This document shows, piece after piece, positions 8,166-16,250 of a DNA stretch of 46,199 nt; positions within the stretch are counted from its first letter, which is position 1; the number at the start of each line of letters is the position of its first letter. The notes under the pieces were generated by a model. That model had not been told where the DNA came from. It saw nothing but the letters and a program-made list of their open reading frames with translations, and made no database searches. The translations under genes and the position numbers were made by a program. The DNA lies in contig CAZQXO010000015.1 of assembly GCA_964597445.1 (NCBI GenBank), positions 1 through 46,199 on the forward strand, read 5' to 3'. The stretch comes from UBA10649 sp964597445 (GTDB lineage: Bacteria; Actinomycetota; Actinomycetes; S36-B12).

Positions 8166-9284
8166 TCAGGTCGACGTCACCGTGAAGGGGTCGTAGAGCG
8201 TGCGCGACACCGAGGGCTGGCGCGGCACGACCAGGCGATACCGGGTCGTCCCGGGGGTGGCCGTGCCGGTGAACTCGATCAGGTAGGGGTAGCGACTGCC
8301 GCACGAGCGGACCTTCCGCCCCGACCCGGATGCGAGGGGCGTCCAGGCCCCGTCGACCTGCTCCTCGACGCGGTACTTGCGGGCCGTCCAGCAGAAGGAG
8401 TACTCCCAGGAGCGTCCCTCCTCGCACTGCTTCTTCGATCCCTTGACGGCGATGCAGGTGCTCGGCTGAGTGAGCGGCTGGGCTCCCGCGGCGGCGACGG
8501 CCGCCCCGAGCAGATCGGGCTGGGCACTGATGACGGCGACGTAGTCGTTCGTGCCACCGGCGTCGGGATCGCACGGCGGGCCGTCACCGCTGGCGAGCAC
8601 CCCGACGAGAAGCAGCTCCGTCGGTGTGGCGGCCATCCAGGGGCTGCCGCTGTCGCCCGCGCAGGTGCCGGTCGTGCCGTTCGACCTGATGGCGAGCACG
8701 CCGTCCGGGGCAGACCACTGGTCGATGGGCGCCGTGAGGCCGATCGGAATCGGGCTGATGGGGGCATCCTCCTGGGCGCGGGGGACTGTCTGGCCGTAGC
8801 CGACCTGCTCGAGGGATGCGCGACGGGCCGCCAGGTCGGCGACCTCGCTGCGCGTGGCGACACGCGACACGACTGGCGTCGCCAGCGCACCGTTCAGCAC
8901 GAGGAAGGCCAGATCGAGCTCGTCGGTCGTCCCGTTGTTGCGGAACGCCGGATTGACGAGCACCTGAGTCGCCTGGACGCCGGAAGGCTGGGAGGCAGCA
9001 GCATTGGCACCGGGCAGATAGAAGCGCCAGCTCTGAACGGGGGAGGTGAGGTTGCCATTCGCATCGACGAAGCAGTGGGCGGCCGTCGCGAGGAGGTTCG
9101 GCAGGACGAGGACGCCGGTGCAGTTGCCCGTGTCCGAGTCCAGCAGCACGGCCGCGGACGACAGCGGCGGGTTCGGTGTGCCGTTGATGACGCGAGCGAC
9201 GGACGCGGAGGCCGGCGGAGCGGCCACGGCCACGGCGAGGACGAGCGCGCAGGTCGCGGCCAGAGTGGCGAGGAGGGCTCTCAC
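8166..9284 (-). CDS. Secreted trypsin-like serine protease
   Basis: 372 residues from the GTG at 9284, which has an AGGA Shine-Dalgarno about 7 nt upstream; a start at 9329 would add 15 residues ahead of the signal peptide. The signal peptide runs to about residue 27 (VAVAAPPASA). RVINGTPN resembles the activation site and new N-terminus of trypsin-fold proteases. The triad is visible: His in LLATAAHCFV, Asp in ELDLAFLVL and Ser in GTCAGDSGSPW. A cysteine-containing C-terminal extension of about 100 residues follows the protease domain and may be a substrate- or wall-binding module. It is divergent from the SET-domain gene. Confidence 0.85.
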   Translation of the reverse strand: MRALLATLAATCALVLAVAVAAPPASASVARVINGTPNPPLSSAAVLLDSDTGNCTGVLVLPNLLATAAHCFVDANGNLTSPVQSWRFYLPGANAAASQPSGVQATQVLVNPAFRNNGTTDELDLAFLVLNGALATPVVSRVATRSEVADLAARRASLEQVGYGQTVPRAQEDAPISPIPIGLTAPIDQWSAPDGVLAIRSNGTTGTCAGDSGSPWMAATPTELLLVGVLASGDGPPCDPDAGGTNDYVAVISAQPDLLGAAVAAAGAQPLTQPSTCIAVKGSKKQCEEGRSWEYSFCWTARKYRVEEQVDGAWTPLASGSGRKVRSCGSRYPYLIEFTGTATPGTTRYRLVVPRQPSVSRTLYDPFTVTST

Positions 9285-9390
9285 GTGCGCATCCTGCCAG
9301 CACGGGATCCGGTCATCTTCGTATGGCACACTTGCCCGGCTCTGGTCACTTTCCGGCGCTGCTGCCGCCGGCCTCGAGAAGCGGACTTCG

Positions 9391-9900
9391 TTGGACTACA
9401 ACTGGCTGACGCCGAAGGCGCAGGCTCGCCCTGCGGGCGCGAAGGGATGGGGATCGTTCGCCACGGAGCCGATTCCCGCGGGGGAGACGGTTGCTGCGTT
9501 CGGAGGCTGGGTCATCGATCGGGCCGCCCTGGCCTCTCTCTCCCATGACCGGCAGTCCCGGTCCATCCAGGTCGACGACGATCTGTATCTCGTCTCGGAC
9601 GAGACCCCTGAGCCGGGCGACATGCTGAACCACTCCTGCGAGCCCAATGCGGGCCTGTCGGGGTCCGCGCTTCTCGTCGCCATGCGTGACATCGCCCCGG
9701 GCGAGGAGATCACGTTCGACTACGCCATGTGCGATGCGAGTGACTACGACGAGTTCTCGTGCATGTGCGGCGTGCCCACGTGCCGGGGGATCGTCACCGG
9801 ATCGGACTGGCGTGATCCCGTCCTGCAGGCCAAGTACCGCGGCTGGTTCTCGCCCTACCTAATCAAGCGCATCGCAGCCCTGCCCGCCATCGAGGGCTGA
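9391..9900 (+). CDS. SET-domain protein (putative protein lysine methyltransferase)
   Basis: 169 residues from a TTG at 9391, with GAGAAG 9 nt upstream; no in-frame ATG or GTG precedes the conserved domain closely. SET features are all present: GWGSFATEPIPAGE (19-32), NHSCEPN (80-86), and GEEITFDY (104-111) ending in the catalytic tyrosine Y111. A cysteine cluster (FSCMCGVPTC, about 122-131) resembles a zinc-binding post-SET motif. SET proteins in bacteria methylate lysines of proteins, in known cases chromatin-like proteins of the cell or host; the substrate here is unknown. The start codon is the least certain part. Confidence 0.82.
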   Translation: MDYNWLTPKAQARPAGAKGWGSFATEPIPAGETVAAFGGWVIDRAALASLSHDRQSRSIQVDDDLYLVSDETPEPGDMLNHSCEPNAGLSGSALLVAMRDIAPGEEITFDYAMCDASDYDEFSCMCGVPTCRGIVTGSDWRDPVLQAKYRGWFSPYLIKRIAALPAIEG

Positions 9901-9918
9901 CGCCACGATGGGCGCCGT

Positions 9919-10896
9919 CTAGGGCGTCAGGACGATCTTGCCGGTGACGGCGCTGTCGGCCAGCAGTTCATGCGCCTCGGCTGCCTCGGACATCGGCAGC
10001 ACGCGGTCGATGACCGGCACCACGACGCCCGCGTGGATCCACGGCCACACGGTCCGCTCGACCTGGGCGCAGATCGCGGCCTTCTCCGACTCGGGGCGCC
10101 CGCGCAGGCTCGTCGCGTGCACGGACGCGTTCTTGCGCAGAAGGGCACTCATGTCGAGCTCGGCCTTCGTTCCTCCCTGCATGCCGATCGTGACGAGCCG
10201 ACCATCACGGGCGAGGGCGCCGACATTGCGGGCCAGGTAGGACGCTCCCATGTTGTCGAGGATGACGTTGGCCCCTCGACCGCCGGTGGCGTCCTTCATC
10301 ACCTCCACGAAGTCCTGATCGCGGTAGTTGATGAGCACCTCCGCTCCGAGCGCCGCGCATCGATCGAGCTTGGCCTGGCTGCCCGCGGTGACGGCGATGC
10401 GCGCCCCGAGGGCACGACCGATCTGGATCGCCATCGTGCCGACCCCGGACCCACCTCCATGGATCAGCAGCCACTCACCCTCGCTCAGGTTCGCGACCAT
10501 GTCGAGGTTGCTCCACACCGTGCACGCGACCTCAGCGAGGCCTCCGGCGTCGATGATGCCGACACCCGAGGGAATGGCCATGAGCTGCCCGACCGGAACG
10601 GCGACCTTCTGCGCGTAGCCGCCGCCGGCGAGGATCGCGCAGACGCGCTCACCGATGCGGTCGAGCGGAAGCGCTGCCCCGACGTTCGTGATCGTTCCCG
10701 CGCACTCCAGGCCGAGGATCTCGGACGCACCCGGTGGCGGGGGGTAGTGGCCCTGGCGCTGCAGGAGGTCGGCGCGATTGACGCCGGCGCTGGCGATGTC
10801 GACGATCACCTCTCCCGGTCCGGGGGTGGGATCGGGCACCTTGGCCCACTCCATGACCTCCGGTCCCCCGTGACCGTTCAGGGTGATCGCGTGCAT
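9919..10896 (-). CDS. NAD(P)H quinone oxidoreductase, zinc-free MDR family (PIG3-like)
   Basis: 325 residues, medium-chain dehydrogenase/reductase lacking the zinc-ligand cysteines. N-terminal ASAGVNRADLLQRQGHYPPPPGASEILGLE-type sequence matches the quinone oxidoreductase PIG3 subfamily. The cofactor loop is in HGGGSGVGTMAIQ, consistent with NADPH. It would reduce quinones or other electrophiles by one or two electrons. It starts 2 nt after the stop of the potassium-channel gene, so the two are co-transcribed although functionally unrelated at first sight. Confidence 0.9.
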   Translation of the reverse strand: MHAITLNGHGGPEVMEWAKVPDPTPGPGEVIVDIASAGVNRADLLQRQGHYPPPPGASEILGLECAGTITNVGAALPLDRIGERVCAILAGGGYAQKVAVPVGQLMAIPSGVGIIDAGGLAEVACTVWSNLDMVANLSEGEWLLIHGGGSGVGTMAIQIGRALGARIAVTAGSQAKLDRCAALGAEVLINYRDQDFVEVMKDATGGRGANVILDNMGASYLARNVGALARDGRLVTIGMQGGTKAELDMSALLRKNASVHATSLRGRPESEKAAICAQVERTVWPWIHAGVVVPVIDRVLPMSEAAEAHELLADSAVTGKIVLTP

Positions 10897-10898
10897 CG

Positions 10899-11969
10899 CT
10901 ACGACCTCTCAGCCGGGTTGTGCCGGATGACCACCAACCGATCTCCAGGCTCGAGTCGGTTGATGTCGTTGGCGTCGAAGCGATGAGCCACTCCGTTGCG
11001 GATCACAGCCAAGACGATCTGGCCTGACGCGTCAAGGTCCGCGGGCGACATGCCCATCTCGTCACGTGTGATCTCGCGCTCGACGACCTCGAGCCCGCGC
11101 CCGGAGTCGAGCAGATCCTCCATGATCTCGCCTGCGGTGCTGGAGAGAAGCGATAGGCCCATCAGGCGACCCGCGGACTCCGCCGTGGGAATCACGTTGT
11201 TGGCTCCGGACTGACGCAGGATCTCCATGTTCTGCGCCTCGCGCGCCGCGGCGACGATGGTGGCATGGGGGGAGAGGCGTCGTGCGGTCAGCGTCACGAG
11301 GATGGATGTGTCGTCCTCGTTGGTCGCCACGACGATGCGCTTGGCGCGGTCGATCGCGGCGTCTCGCAGGACGTTCTCGCGTCTGCCATCACCGACGACG
11401 CCGACGAATCCGTCCCGTGTCGCCTCATCCACCTCGCCACGATCGGTGGCGACGACGACGATGTCATGACGGCTGGTGCCGGCGTCGACGAGGGAGGTCG
11501 CCGCGGCGCGGCCCTTCACGCCGTAGCCGATGATGACGGTGTGATCGTTCACGTTGTTCCTCCAGCGCCGGGCGCGCATCTGCTGACGGGTCCGCTGGGT
11601 CAGTACCTCGATGGTCGTGCCGATCAGCACGATGAGGAACAGGAAGCGCAGCGGGGTGATGACGAAGACGTTGACGAGCCGTGCTGACTCGCAGACGGGC
11701 GTGATGTCGCCGTATCCGGTGGTGGAGAGGGTGACTGTGGCGTAGTAGAGGGCGTCAGCCCAGGACAGGCCGCTCTCGTCGCCGCGATCCTGGTAGCAGT
11801 CCCCCTCGGCCCACACCATGGTGGCGGTGATGAGGAGGGCGGAGATGGCGATGAAGACGCGGACGGTGATGTTGCGCAGGGGACTGAATCGCCGTTCGGG
11901 AAACCTCAGGGGCGGTGGAGCGTGCGGATCCTCCGACGGCATGTGAGGTCGCGACGTGCGCTTTGGCAT
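10899..11969 (-). CDS. Two-TM potassium channel with RCK/TrkA-N domain
   Basis: 356 residues from the ATG at 11969. It has TM1 (about 35-53), a pore helix, the canonical selectivity filter TTGYGD (83-88) and TM2 (about 99-123). A cytoplasmic RCK domain follows with a Rossmann loop VIIGYGVKGR (145-154) and a TrkA-C-like tail containing GDRLVVIR. This MthK/Kch-like design gates potassium flux by ligand binding at the RCK ring. The proline-rich N-terminus is unusual. No clear Shine-Dalgarno precedes the chosen start; an ATG at 11942 is possible. It is followed by the quinone oxidoreductase gene after 2 nt. Confidence 0.92.
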   Translation of the reverse strand: MPKRTSRPHMPSEDPHAPPPLRFPERRFSPLRNITVRVFIAISALLITATMVWAEGDCYQDRGDESGLSWADALYYATVTLSTTGYGDITPVCESARLVNVFVITPLRFLFLIVLIGTTIEVLTQRTRQQMRARRWRNNVNDHTVIIGYGVKGRAAATSLVDAGTSRHDIVVVATDRGEVDEATRDGFVGVVGDGRRENVLRDAAIDRAKRIVVATNEDDTSILVTLTARRLSPHATIVAAAREAQNMEILRQSGANNVIPTAESAGRLMGLSLLSSTAGEIMEDLLDSGRGLEVVEREITRDEMGMSPADLDASGQIVLAVIRNGVAHRFDANDINRLEPGDRLVVIRHNPAERS

Positions 11970-12062
11970 CAATCCGTTCCCTGACGTAGACGGCGCCCAC
12001 GGTGACCAGGCCGAGCAGCCCGATCATGCCAGTAGTCGGCAGAGAGCCGTGCCCTGCCTGCG

Positions 12063-13301
12063 TCAGGGCAGGGCCGGGAGGTCCCTTCCGTACGGATCGA
12101 GCAACTCGACCACGTCTCCCCGCACCCCCGCCCCCGGAGGCACGATCGCGAGGGCGTCGGACCGGGCCCAGCCGACCTGGCCGTCCGCACCGCTCGTCGG
12201 CAGCGGCCGGGCGGCGGTGCCGGCCGCGGTCGACTCCAGGATCACCGGAACGAGTGCCGTGTCGTCCGCGTAGTCGGCGGGCACGGTGTCGTCCATCAGC
12301 ACGGCGGATCGGCGCCGCTCGATCGCGGGCTCGGCCCGCAGTGCCCGGACGAGCGGGGACACGAGTGTGACGAGTCCCGCGAGTGCCGCTGTGGGATCGC
12401 CGGGAAGGCCGACGAGGAAGCGGCCGTCGACCAGGCGCACGAGCAGCATCTGCGCTCCGGGCGTGACGCTGACGCCGTCGACCAGCCATCGCACGTTGAG
12501 GTCGCGCAGGACCCCCCGAAGGTGGTTCTCCGGCCCGGGCGCAGTCGAGCCGGTAGTGATGAGCACATCGACGTTCGCATCATCGATCTCCGCCGTCAGC
12601 AGGTCGAGGGTGTCGGGTGCGCGCACGGCCGGATTGCCGCGTGCGCCGAGCGCGCCGACGAAGGCGGGCACGGCATCTCCCAGGGCATCGCGCACCCGTC
12701 CCTGACGCGGGAGTCCGTGATCCAGCAGGCTCGATCCGAGCACGAGGGTGCCGACGACGGGAGGCCGGACGATCTCGATGCTGTCGAGTCCGCGAGCGGC
12801 GGCGAGGGATACGACCGCCGGAGTCACGGGGGAGTCCGCGGTGACGAGGGTGTGGCCGGCGCGGGAGATGCTCGCCTCGCGCAGGATCCCCGCCCCGAGG
12901 TCGGGACGGACGGATTCGTCGGGCACGCCGTTCAGGGGATCGAGGGCGATGACGAGGACGGACCCGTCGGCGCGGTGCTCGACGTGGGCGAAGCTGCGGG
13001 TCAGGACAGCATCGGTGTGCCGGGGCAGGGGCATGCGGTGCGCGACGGGTGCGGCCCATCCGGGCGTCAGGGCATCGAGCTCATCGACGCGCCAGGGGCC
13101 CTCGCCGCAGACGGCGAAGCCGTCATGCGCGGCGACATCCGACGTCGGATCATCCATCACGGTGACGAGGTCACGTGCGAGAAGGGATCCGACGGCCTCG
13201 TCGAGCCGCGCCAGGGCGGCGGGCAGGGGATGCGCGGCGGTCGCGGCGACATGGCGCGCCTGAGTCCACGGCAGAACGCCCTGCAGGCCGTAGGTGCTCA
13301 C
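12063..13301 (-). CDS. MoeA-like molybdopterin molybdotransferase, degenerate motifs
   Basis: 412 residues aligning over its whole length with MoeA, which inserts molybdate into adenylylated molybdopterin. Recognisable landmarks are AAHDGFAV (family SAMDGYA), ITTGSTAPG (family TTGGVSVGD), VTPGAQMLL (family MKPGKP) and GLPGDPTAALA (family GLPGNPVS). The first aspartate is kept. The TGDE acid and the VSVGD acid have no obvious counterpart (VLGSSLLDHG and STAPGPENHL stand there). It may be inactive or altered in function. No other molybdenum cofactor genes are in the window. The GTG start is 6 nt after CAGCAT (13308-13313, minus strand). Confidence 0.75.
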   Translation of the reverse strand: MSTYGLQGVLPWTQARHVAATAAHPLPAALARLDEAVGSLLARDLVTVMDDPTSDVAAHDGFAVCGEGPWRVDELDALTPGWAAPVAHRMPLPRHTDAVLTRSFAHVEHRADGSVLVIALDPLNGVPDESVRPDLGAGILREASISRAGHTLVTADSPVTPAVVSLAAARGLDSIEIVRPPVVGTLVLGSSLLDHGLPRQGRVRDALGDAVPAFVGALGARGNPAVRAPDTLDLLTAEIDDANVDVLITTGSTAPGPENHLRGVLRDLNVRWLVDGVSVTPGAQMLLVRLVDGRFLVGLPGDPTAALAGLVTLVSPLVRALRAEPAIERRRSAVLMDDTVPADYADDTALVPVILESTAAGTAARPLPTSGADGQVGWARSDALAIVPPGAGVRGDVVELLDPYGRDLPALP

Positions 13302-13336
13302 GCGCTCATGCTGTCACGCGCGAGCACCCACGGCCG

Positions 13337-13816
13337 TCAGCTGCCCTTGCTGACCGTCTGCGGTGCCGGAGCCGCGACCACGGGTGGTGCCTTCGGCTTC
13401 GGTGCGGGCTTCGCCGCCGGAGCCGGGATCACCGGCGTGCTGGCCGGCACCTGGAGCGCAGGGCCTGACGTGCGCGCCTTGCCGGTCGAGGCCGCGGTGA
13501 TCTTCTTCGCAGCTGCGGCGAGCTCGGCCCGGTAGGCGTCGAGGCGGTTCTTCTCCGCCGACAGCAGTGCGGAGTAGGAGTCGAGGTCCGCCTGCGTCAT
13601 CCCGGAGGATGACGTGACCACGGTCGAGGCCGGGGTCGCGAGCAGCACGGGGCTCGAGCCCTGCGCGGGTGCAGCGGTGGCCTCCTGGGCGGACACCGCG
13701 CGGGTGCCGAGCAGGCCGACGACGCCGACGCAGGCGGCGGTGGCCAGGCCTGCCGCGAGCACCTTCTCCGCTGTGGTGTTGCTCCGGCCCTTGCGTGTCA
13801 TGGCTGTGTCAGTCAT
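13337..13816 (-). CDS. Exported Ala/Pro-rich protein, unknown function
   Basis: 159 residues from the ATG at 13816; I prefer it to the ATG at 13834 because the latter has a Shine-Dalgarno only 1 nt away. A signal peptide or anchor spans about residues 17-43 (AAGLATAACVGVVGLLGTRAVSA). A short helical, charged segment follows (ADLDSYSALLSAEKNRLDAYRAELAAAAKK), probably a coiled coil. The tail of about 45 residues is rich in Pro, Ala and Lys (PAAKPAPKPKAPPVV) and could cross the cell wall. I recognise no domain. It is the last gene of the apbE operon, overlapping the PepSY-like gene by 8 nt. Confidence 0.75.
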   Translation of the reverse strand: MTDTAMTRKGRSNTTAEKVLAAGLATAACVGVVGLLGTRAVSAQEATAAPAQGSSPVLLATPASTVVTSSSGMTQADLDSYSALLSAEKNRLDAYRAELAAAAKKITAASTGKARTSGPALQVPASTPVIPAPAAKPAPKPKAPPVVAAPAPQTVSKGS

Positions 13817-14447
13817 CGTCCTCGTCCCCTTCATGCTCCTGGTGGCTGTCCTTGCCTTCCTTCTCGTGGCTCTCGCCCGCGTGCTCCTCGTCGTCGGTGT
13901 AGGCGACCGTGACGGGGGCCGGGGCGGCCTGCACGACGCGCCAGTCGAACACGTTCGCGCTGGCGCGGTCGACGAAGCCGGTCACGATGGATCCGTCGGG
14001 CCGCTGGACCGTGACGGCCCAGGCCTCGTAGCCGGCGCGGGTGACCTGGCGGATGTCCTGGGTGGAGCCCCCGCCCGTCGCGTTGAGGACCAGGGCCACG
14101 GCCTGCTCCGGCGGGAGCGCCGCCCGCGTCGACGGTGCGACCTCAGCCGCGCCGGCCTCGGGAGCGGCGTTGGCCCGGGGCTTCGTCGCCTTCCCCGGAC
14201 GGGTCGGCGTGGTCGAGGTGTCGGGGATCGGCGGCAGCGCTTCCGTGGTGAAGAGGGGAAGCGGGTCCGTGGCCGCCCCGGTGGCGGGTGCCGTGGTCGT
14301 GAGCGCCGGCGCGGCGAGCAGTTGCGTCGTCGACGGGTCGGGCTCGCTGGATGCCGCGGCATTGATCGCCGCCGCTCCGGCGACCGAGCCGGCGATGAGG
14401 ATGCCGGCGCCGGCGATGACGCTGGCGATGATCGTCGAGCGTTCCAT
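13809..14447 (-). CDS. Exported PepSY-like protein with acidic His-rich tail
   Basis: 212 residues. An N-terminal membrane anchor or signal (about 6-32) is followed by a low-complexity Thr/Pro/Ala linker and a PepSY-like domain (about 113-170: PEQAVALVLNATGGG, then GYEAWAVTVQRPDGSIVTGFVDRASANVFDW). The last 28 residues are Asp/Glu/His-rich, with His at 189, 194, 202 and 205, and could bind a divalent metal. It has an AGGAG Shine-Dalgarno. It lies between the ferric-reductase-like gene and the Pro-rich gene, so it probably is a periplasmic-side partner of that redox module. I find no FMN attachment motif in it. Confidence 0.78.
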   Translation of the reverse strand: MERSTIIASVIAGAGILIAGSVAGAAAINAAASSEPDPSTTQLLAAPALTTTAPATGAATDPLPLFTTEALPPIPDTSTTPTRPGKATKPRANAAPEAGAAEVAPSTRAALPPEQAVALVLNATGGGSTQDIRQVTRAGYEAWAVTVQRPDGSIVTGFVDRASANVFDWRVVQAAPAPVTVAYTDDEEHAGESHEKEGKDSHQEHEGDEDDD

Positions 14448-14480
14448 GGTGTCTCCTGTGATCGAGTGGTCGTGGGGTCG

Positions 14481-15113
14481 TCAGACGGACGTGAGCTCGG
14501 GCTGGGGGGCCGGGGTGGTCGCGTCCGGGGCGGTCACGTCCGGGGTGCGGGGGGCACGCACGGCTGCCTGCCGCACCGGCGGCGGGACGAAGCCGCGAGC
14601 CAGCAGGAGCGTGACGAGCACGGCGGTGCCGGCGCCCATGATGGCCAGTGACCAGTCGGCGAGGGCATCCGTGCCGGCCAGGACGTAGTGGGCCGTCGCG
14701 AGGGGCCACGCCGCGTAGGCGAGCAGGTGGGCACGCCTGAACCAGGCAGCGCCCGCCTTGCCGAGCCGGCTGCGCAGGCGTCCCGCGACCATCACGGGGA
14801 GCATCGCCCAGAGGGCCAGTGTTCCGAAGGCCACGGCGAGCGGCTCCCAGGACGCGAGCCCCGGGATGAGGATCTGCGGCACGGTGAACTTCACCGCGGG
14901 ATCGACGAGGAGCATGGCGAGGTGCACGAGGAGGAAGGCGAGTGCCGTCGCCCCCAGCCACCGGTGCATGACCATCAGCTTCTGCGGTGGGGCGAAGGAG
15001 CCCAGCAGACGCGAGCGCAGGAGCAGACCGTAGGCGACGACCGCCGTGAGCAGCGCCCATGCGGTGATGCCACTGCCGCGAATGAGCAGCCAGGTCCAGG
15101 GGATGTCAGCCAT
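14481..15113 (-). CDS. Ferric-reductase-like diheme transmembrane protein
   Basis: 210 residues with five to six hydrophobic helices. Two histidine pairs, H50/H64 and H129/H142, are spaced 14 and 13 residues apart in separate helices, the pattern that ligates two b hemes in the ferric reductase/MsrQ/NOX membrane domain. No FAD- or NADPH-binding domain is fused, so electrons must come from or go to another partner. The C-terminal 35 residues are Pro/Ala/Thr-rich. The start overlaps the apbE stop by 8 nt. The likely role is electron transfer across the membrane to a flavin or metal acceptor outside. Confidence 0.82.
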   Translation of the reverse strand: MADIPWTWLLIRGSGITAWALLTAVVAYGLLLRSRLLGSFAPPQKLMVMHRWLGATALAFLLVHLAMLLVDPAVKFTVPQILIPGLASWEPLAVAFGTLALWAMLPVMVAGRLRSRLGKAGAAWFRRAHLLAYAAWPLATAHYVLAGTDALADWSLAIMGAGTAVLVTLLLARGFVPPPVRQAAVRAPRTPDVTAPDATTPAPQPELTSV

Positions 15114-16077
15114 GACGTGCCTCCAGAGTCGTGTCGTGCTGGATCACGGACGCCGTGGCGCCCCAGGTGCGAGGAGAGTGCAGCTCGCCGATGGTGTCGA
15201 CGGAGCCATCCGTGCGAACGATGCGGCACCAGGTGCCTGCCGGCAGCAGTGCTGCAGCATCCGCGCCGGCGAGGAGCGCGGTGGTGGCCAGGACCTCGGC
15301 CCGCCACGCGGTGTCCGCGACGACCGTCGTCAGGGTGACGTCGCTCTGCGCCATGGTGCCGGTACGCGGATCGATCACGTGGTGCCGGCGACCCGCGGCC
15401 CAGCGGCGCTTGGTCGTCGTCGAGGTCGCGACTCCGACGCGGTCGGTGCCGAAGGGCAGGTCGATGAGGCTGTCGGGGACTCCCGTCAGGCCGGCATCCT
15501 CGATCGCGATGAGCCACGGCTCGTCGAGCCGGCCGGCCACGCTGATGTCGCCGCCGAGATTCACGAGCGCCGCGGTGGCGCCCGCCATCCGCAGCTCCTC
15601 GACGATGATGTCGGCGGCGAGGCCCTTGCCGATGGCTCCCGGGTCGATCCCGATGCCAGCCGGCAGCCGGATCGTCCCGGCTTGGCGGTCGACGACGATG
15701 CCGGCCATCCCGGGAGCGGGGGCGACCACCGCGTCAGCGGCGGGAACCGTGCGCGCCGCGACCGTGGCGAAGTCGGCGTCGTATCCGAGAGCGGTCATGG
15801 AGGCGAGCACCGTCGGATCGAACAGGCCGTCCGTGAGGGCCCATGCCTCCTGCATGCGGGCGACGAGCTCCACCAGGTCTGCGCTGGCCGGGACGGGACC
15901 GGTGCCCGCCCTCCGGTTCAGGTGGGTCAGCTCGCTGGTCGGACGGAAGCGGCTCCACGCCTGCTCCAGCAGCTCGACCCGCTCCCGGGCCAGATCCACG
16001 AGGGCGCGCTCCGCAGCGGAAGCGGACACCAGGACGTGGCAGTCCGTCCCCATCGCGCGGAAGATGCGCTGCTCCAT
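15106..16077 (-). CDS. apbE: FAD:protein FMN transferase (ApbE)
   Basis: 323 residues from the ATG at 16077, which has a perfect AAGGAG Shine-Dalgarno 6 nt upstream. ApbE covalently attaches FMN from FAD to Thr/Ser of exported flavoproteins using Mg2+. Visible landmarks are FRAMGTDCHVLV at the N-terminus, the WSRFRPTSELTHLNR block, GAIGKGLAADII, LVNLGGDISVAG and DPRTGTMAQSDVTLTTVVADTAWRAEVLAT-type sequence with the metal-binding region. No lipobox is obvious. It heads a four-gene operon that contains no recognisable FMN-acceptor domain, which is odd. The divergent two-component system with direct-repeat sites in between probably controls it. Confidence 0.93.
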   Translation of the reverse strand: MEQRIFRAMGTDCHVLVSASAAERALVDLARERVELLEQAWSRFRPTSELTHLNRRAGTGPVPASADLVELVARMQEAWALTDGLFDPTVLASMTALGYDADFATVAARTVPAADAVVAPAPGMAGIVVDRQAGTIRLPAGIGIDPGAIGKGLAADIIVEELRMAGATAALVNLGGDISVAGRLDEPWLIAIEDAGLTGVPDSLIDLPFGTDRVGVATSTTTKRRWAAGRRHHVIDPRTGTMAQSDVTLTTVVADTAWRAEVLATTALLAGADAAALLPAGTWCRIVRTDGSVDTIGELHSPRTWGATASVIQHDTTLEARHG

Positions 16078-16123
16078 GGTCGACTCCTTGCGTGGTCCGG
16101 CGGAACGGGCGTTCCTGCTTTCC

Positions 16124-16140
16124 GGGTAACTCGAAGGTAG
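16124..16140. promoter_or_regulatory. Response-regulator direct repeat, site A
   Basis: GGGTAA-CTCGA-AGGTAG: two similar hexamers with an 11-bp period, the arrangement bound head-to-tail by OmpR/PhoB-family dimers. On the minus strand the site contains TACCTT (16134-16139), a possible -10 for apbE, so occupancy would affect that promoter directly. Assignment to the adjacent regulator is inference. Confidence 0.55.
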
Positions 16141-16170
16141 GAGCGCGCGCTGAAGGCCCGTGCCAGCAGC

Positions 16171-16187
16171 GGGTAAAGCCGGGGTAA
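16171..16187. promoter_or_regulatory. Response-regulator direct repeat, site B
   Basis: GGGTAA-AGCCG-GGGTAA: an exact hexamer repeat with an 11-bp period, 47 bp from site A and sharing its first hexamer exactly. It lies about 32 bp upstream of the putative apbE -10 on the minus strand, an activator position, and 52 bp upstream of the CACGAT hexamer of the response-regulator gene on the plus strand. Confidence 0.58.
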
Positions 16188-16250
16188 GGGCGCGGGCGAG
16201 CCGGTTCGCGCCGTCCACGGCCTCGAGGGCAGCCGTGCCACGATGAGCCC

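Noticed and set aside
11969..12062. LPTTG followed by a hydrophobic stretch and RER, resembling a sortase signal
   Set aside because: The frame upstream is only the shadow of the MoeA-like gene, with no protein body attached; the resemblance is taken as chance.
14262..14300. TGAAT stretch in the PepSY-like protein as an ApbE flavinylation site
   Set aside because: The ApbE motif needs an Asp three residues before the Ser/Thr and Ser/Thr after GA; here it reads APATGAA, which fails both.
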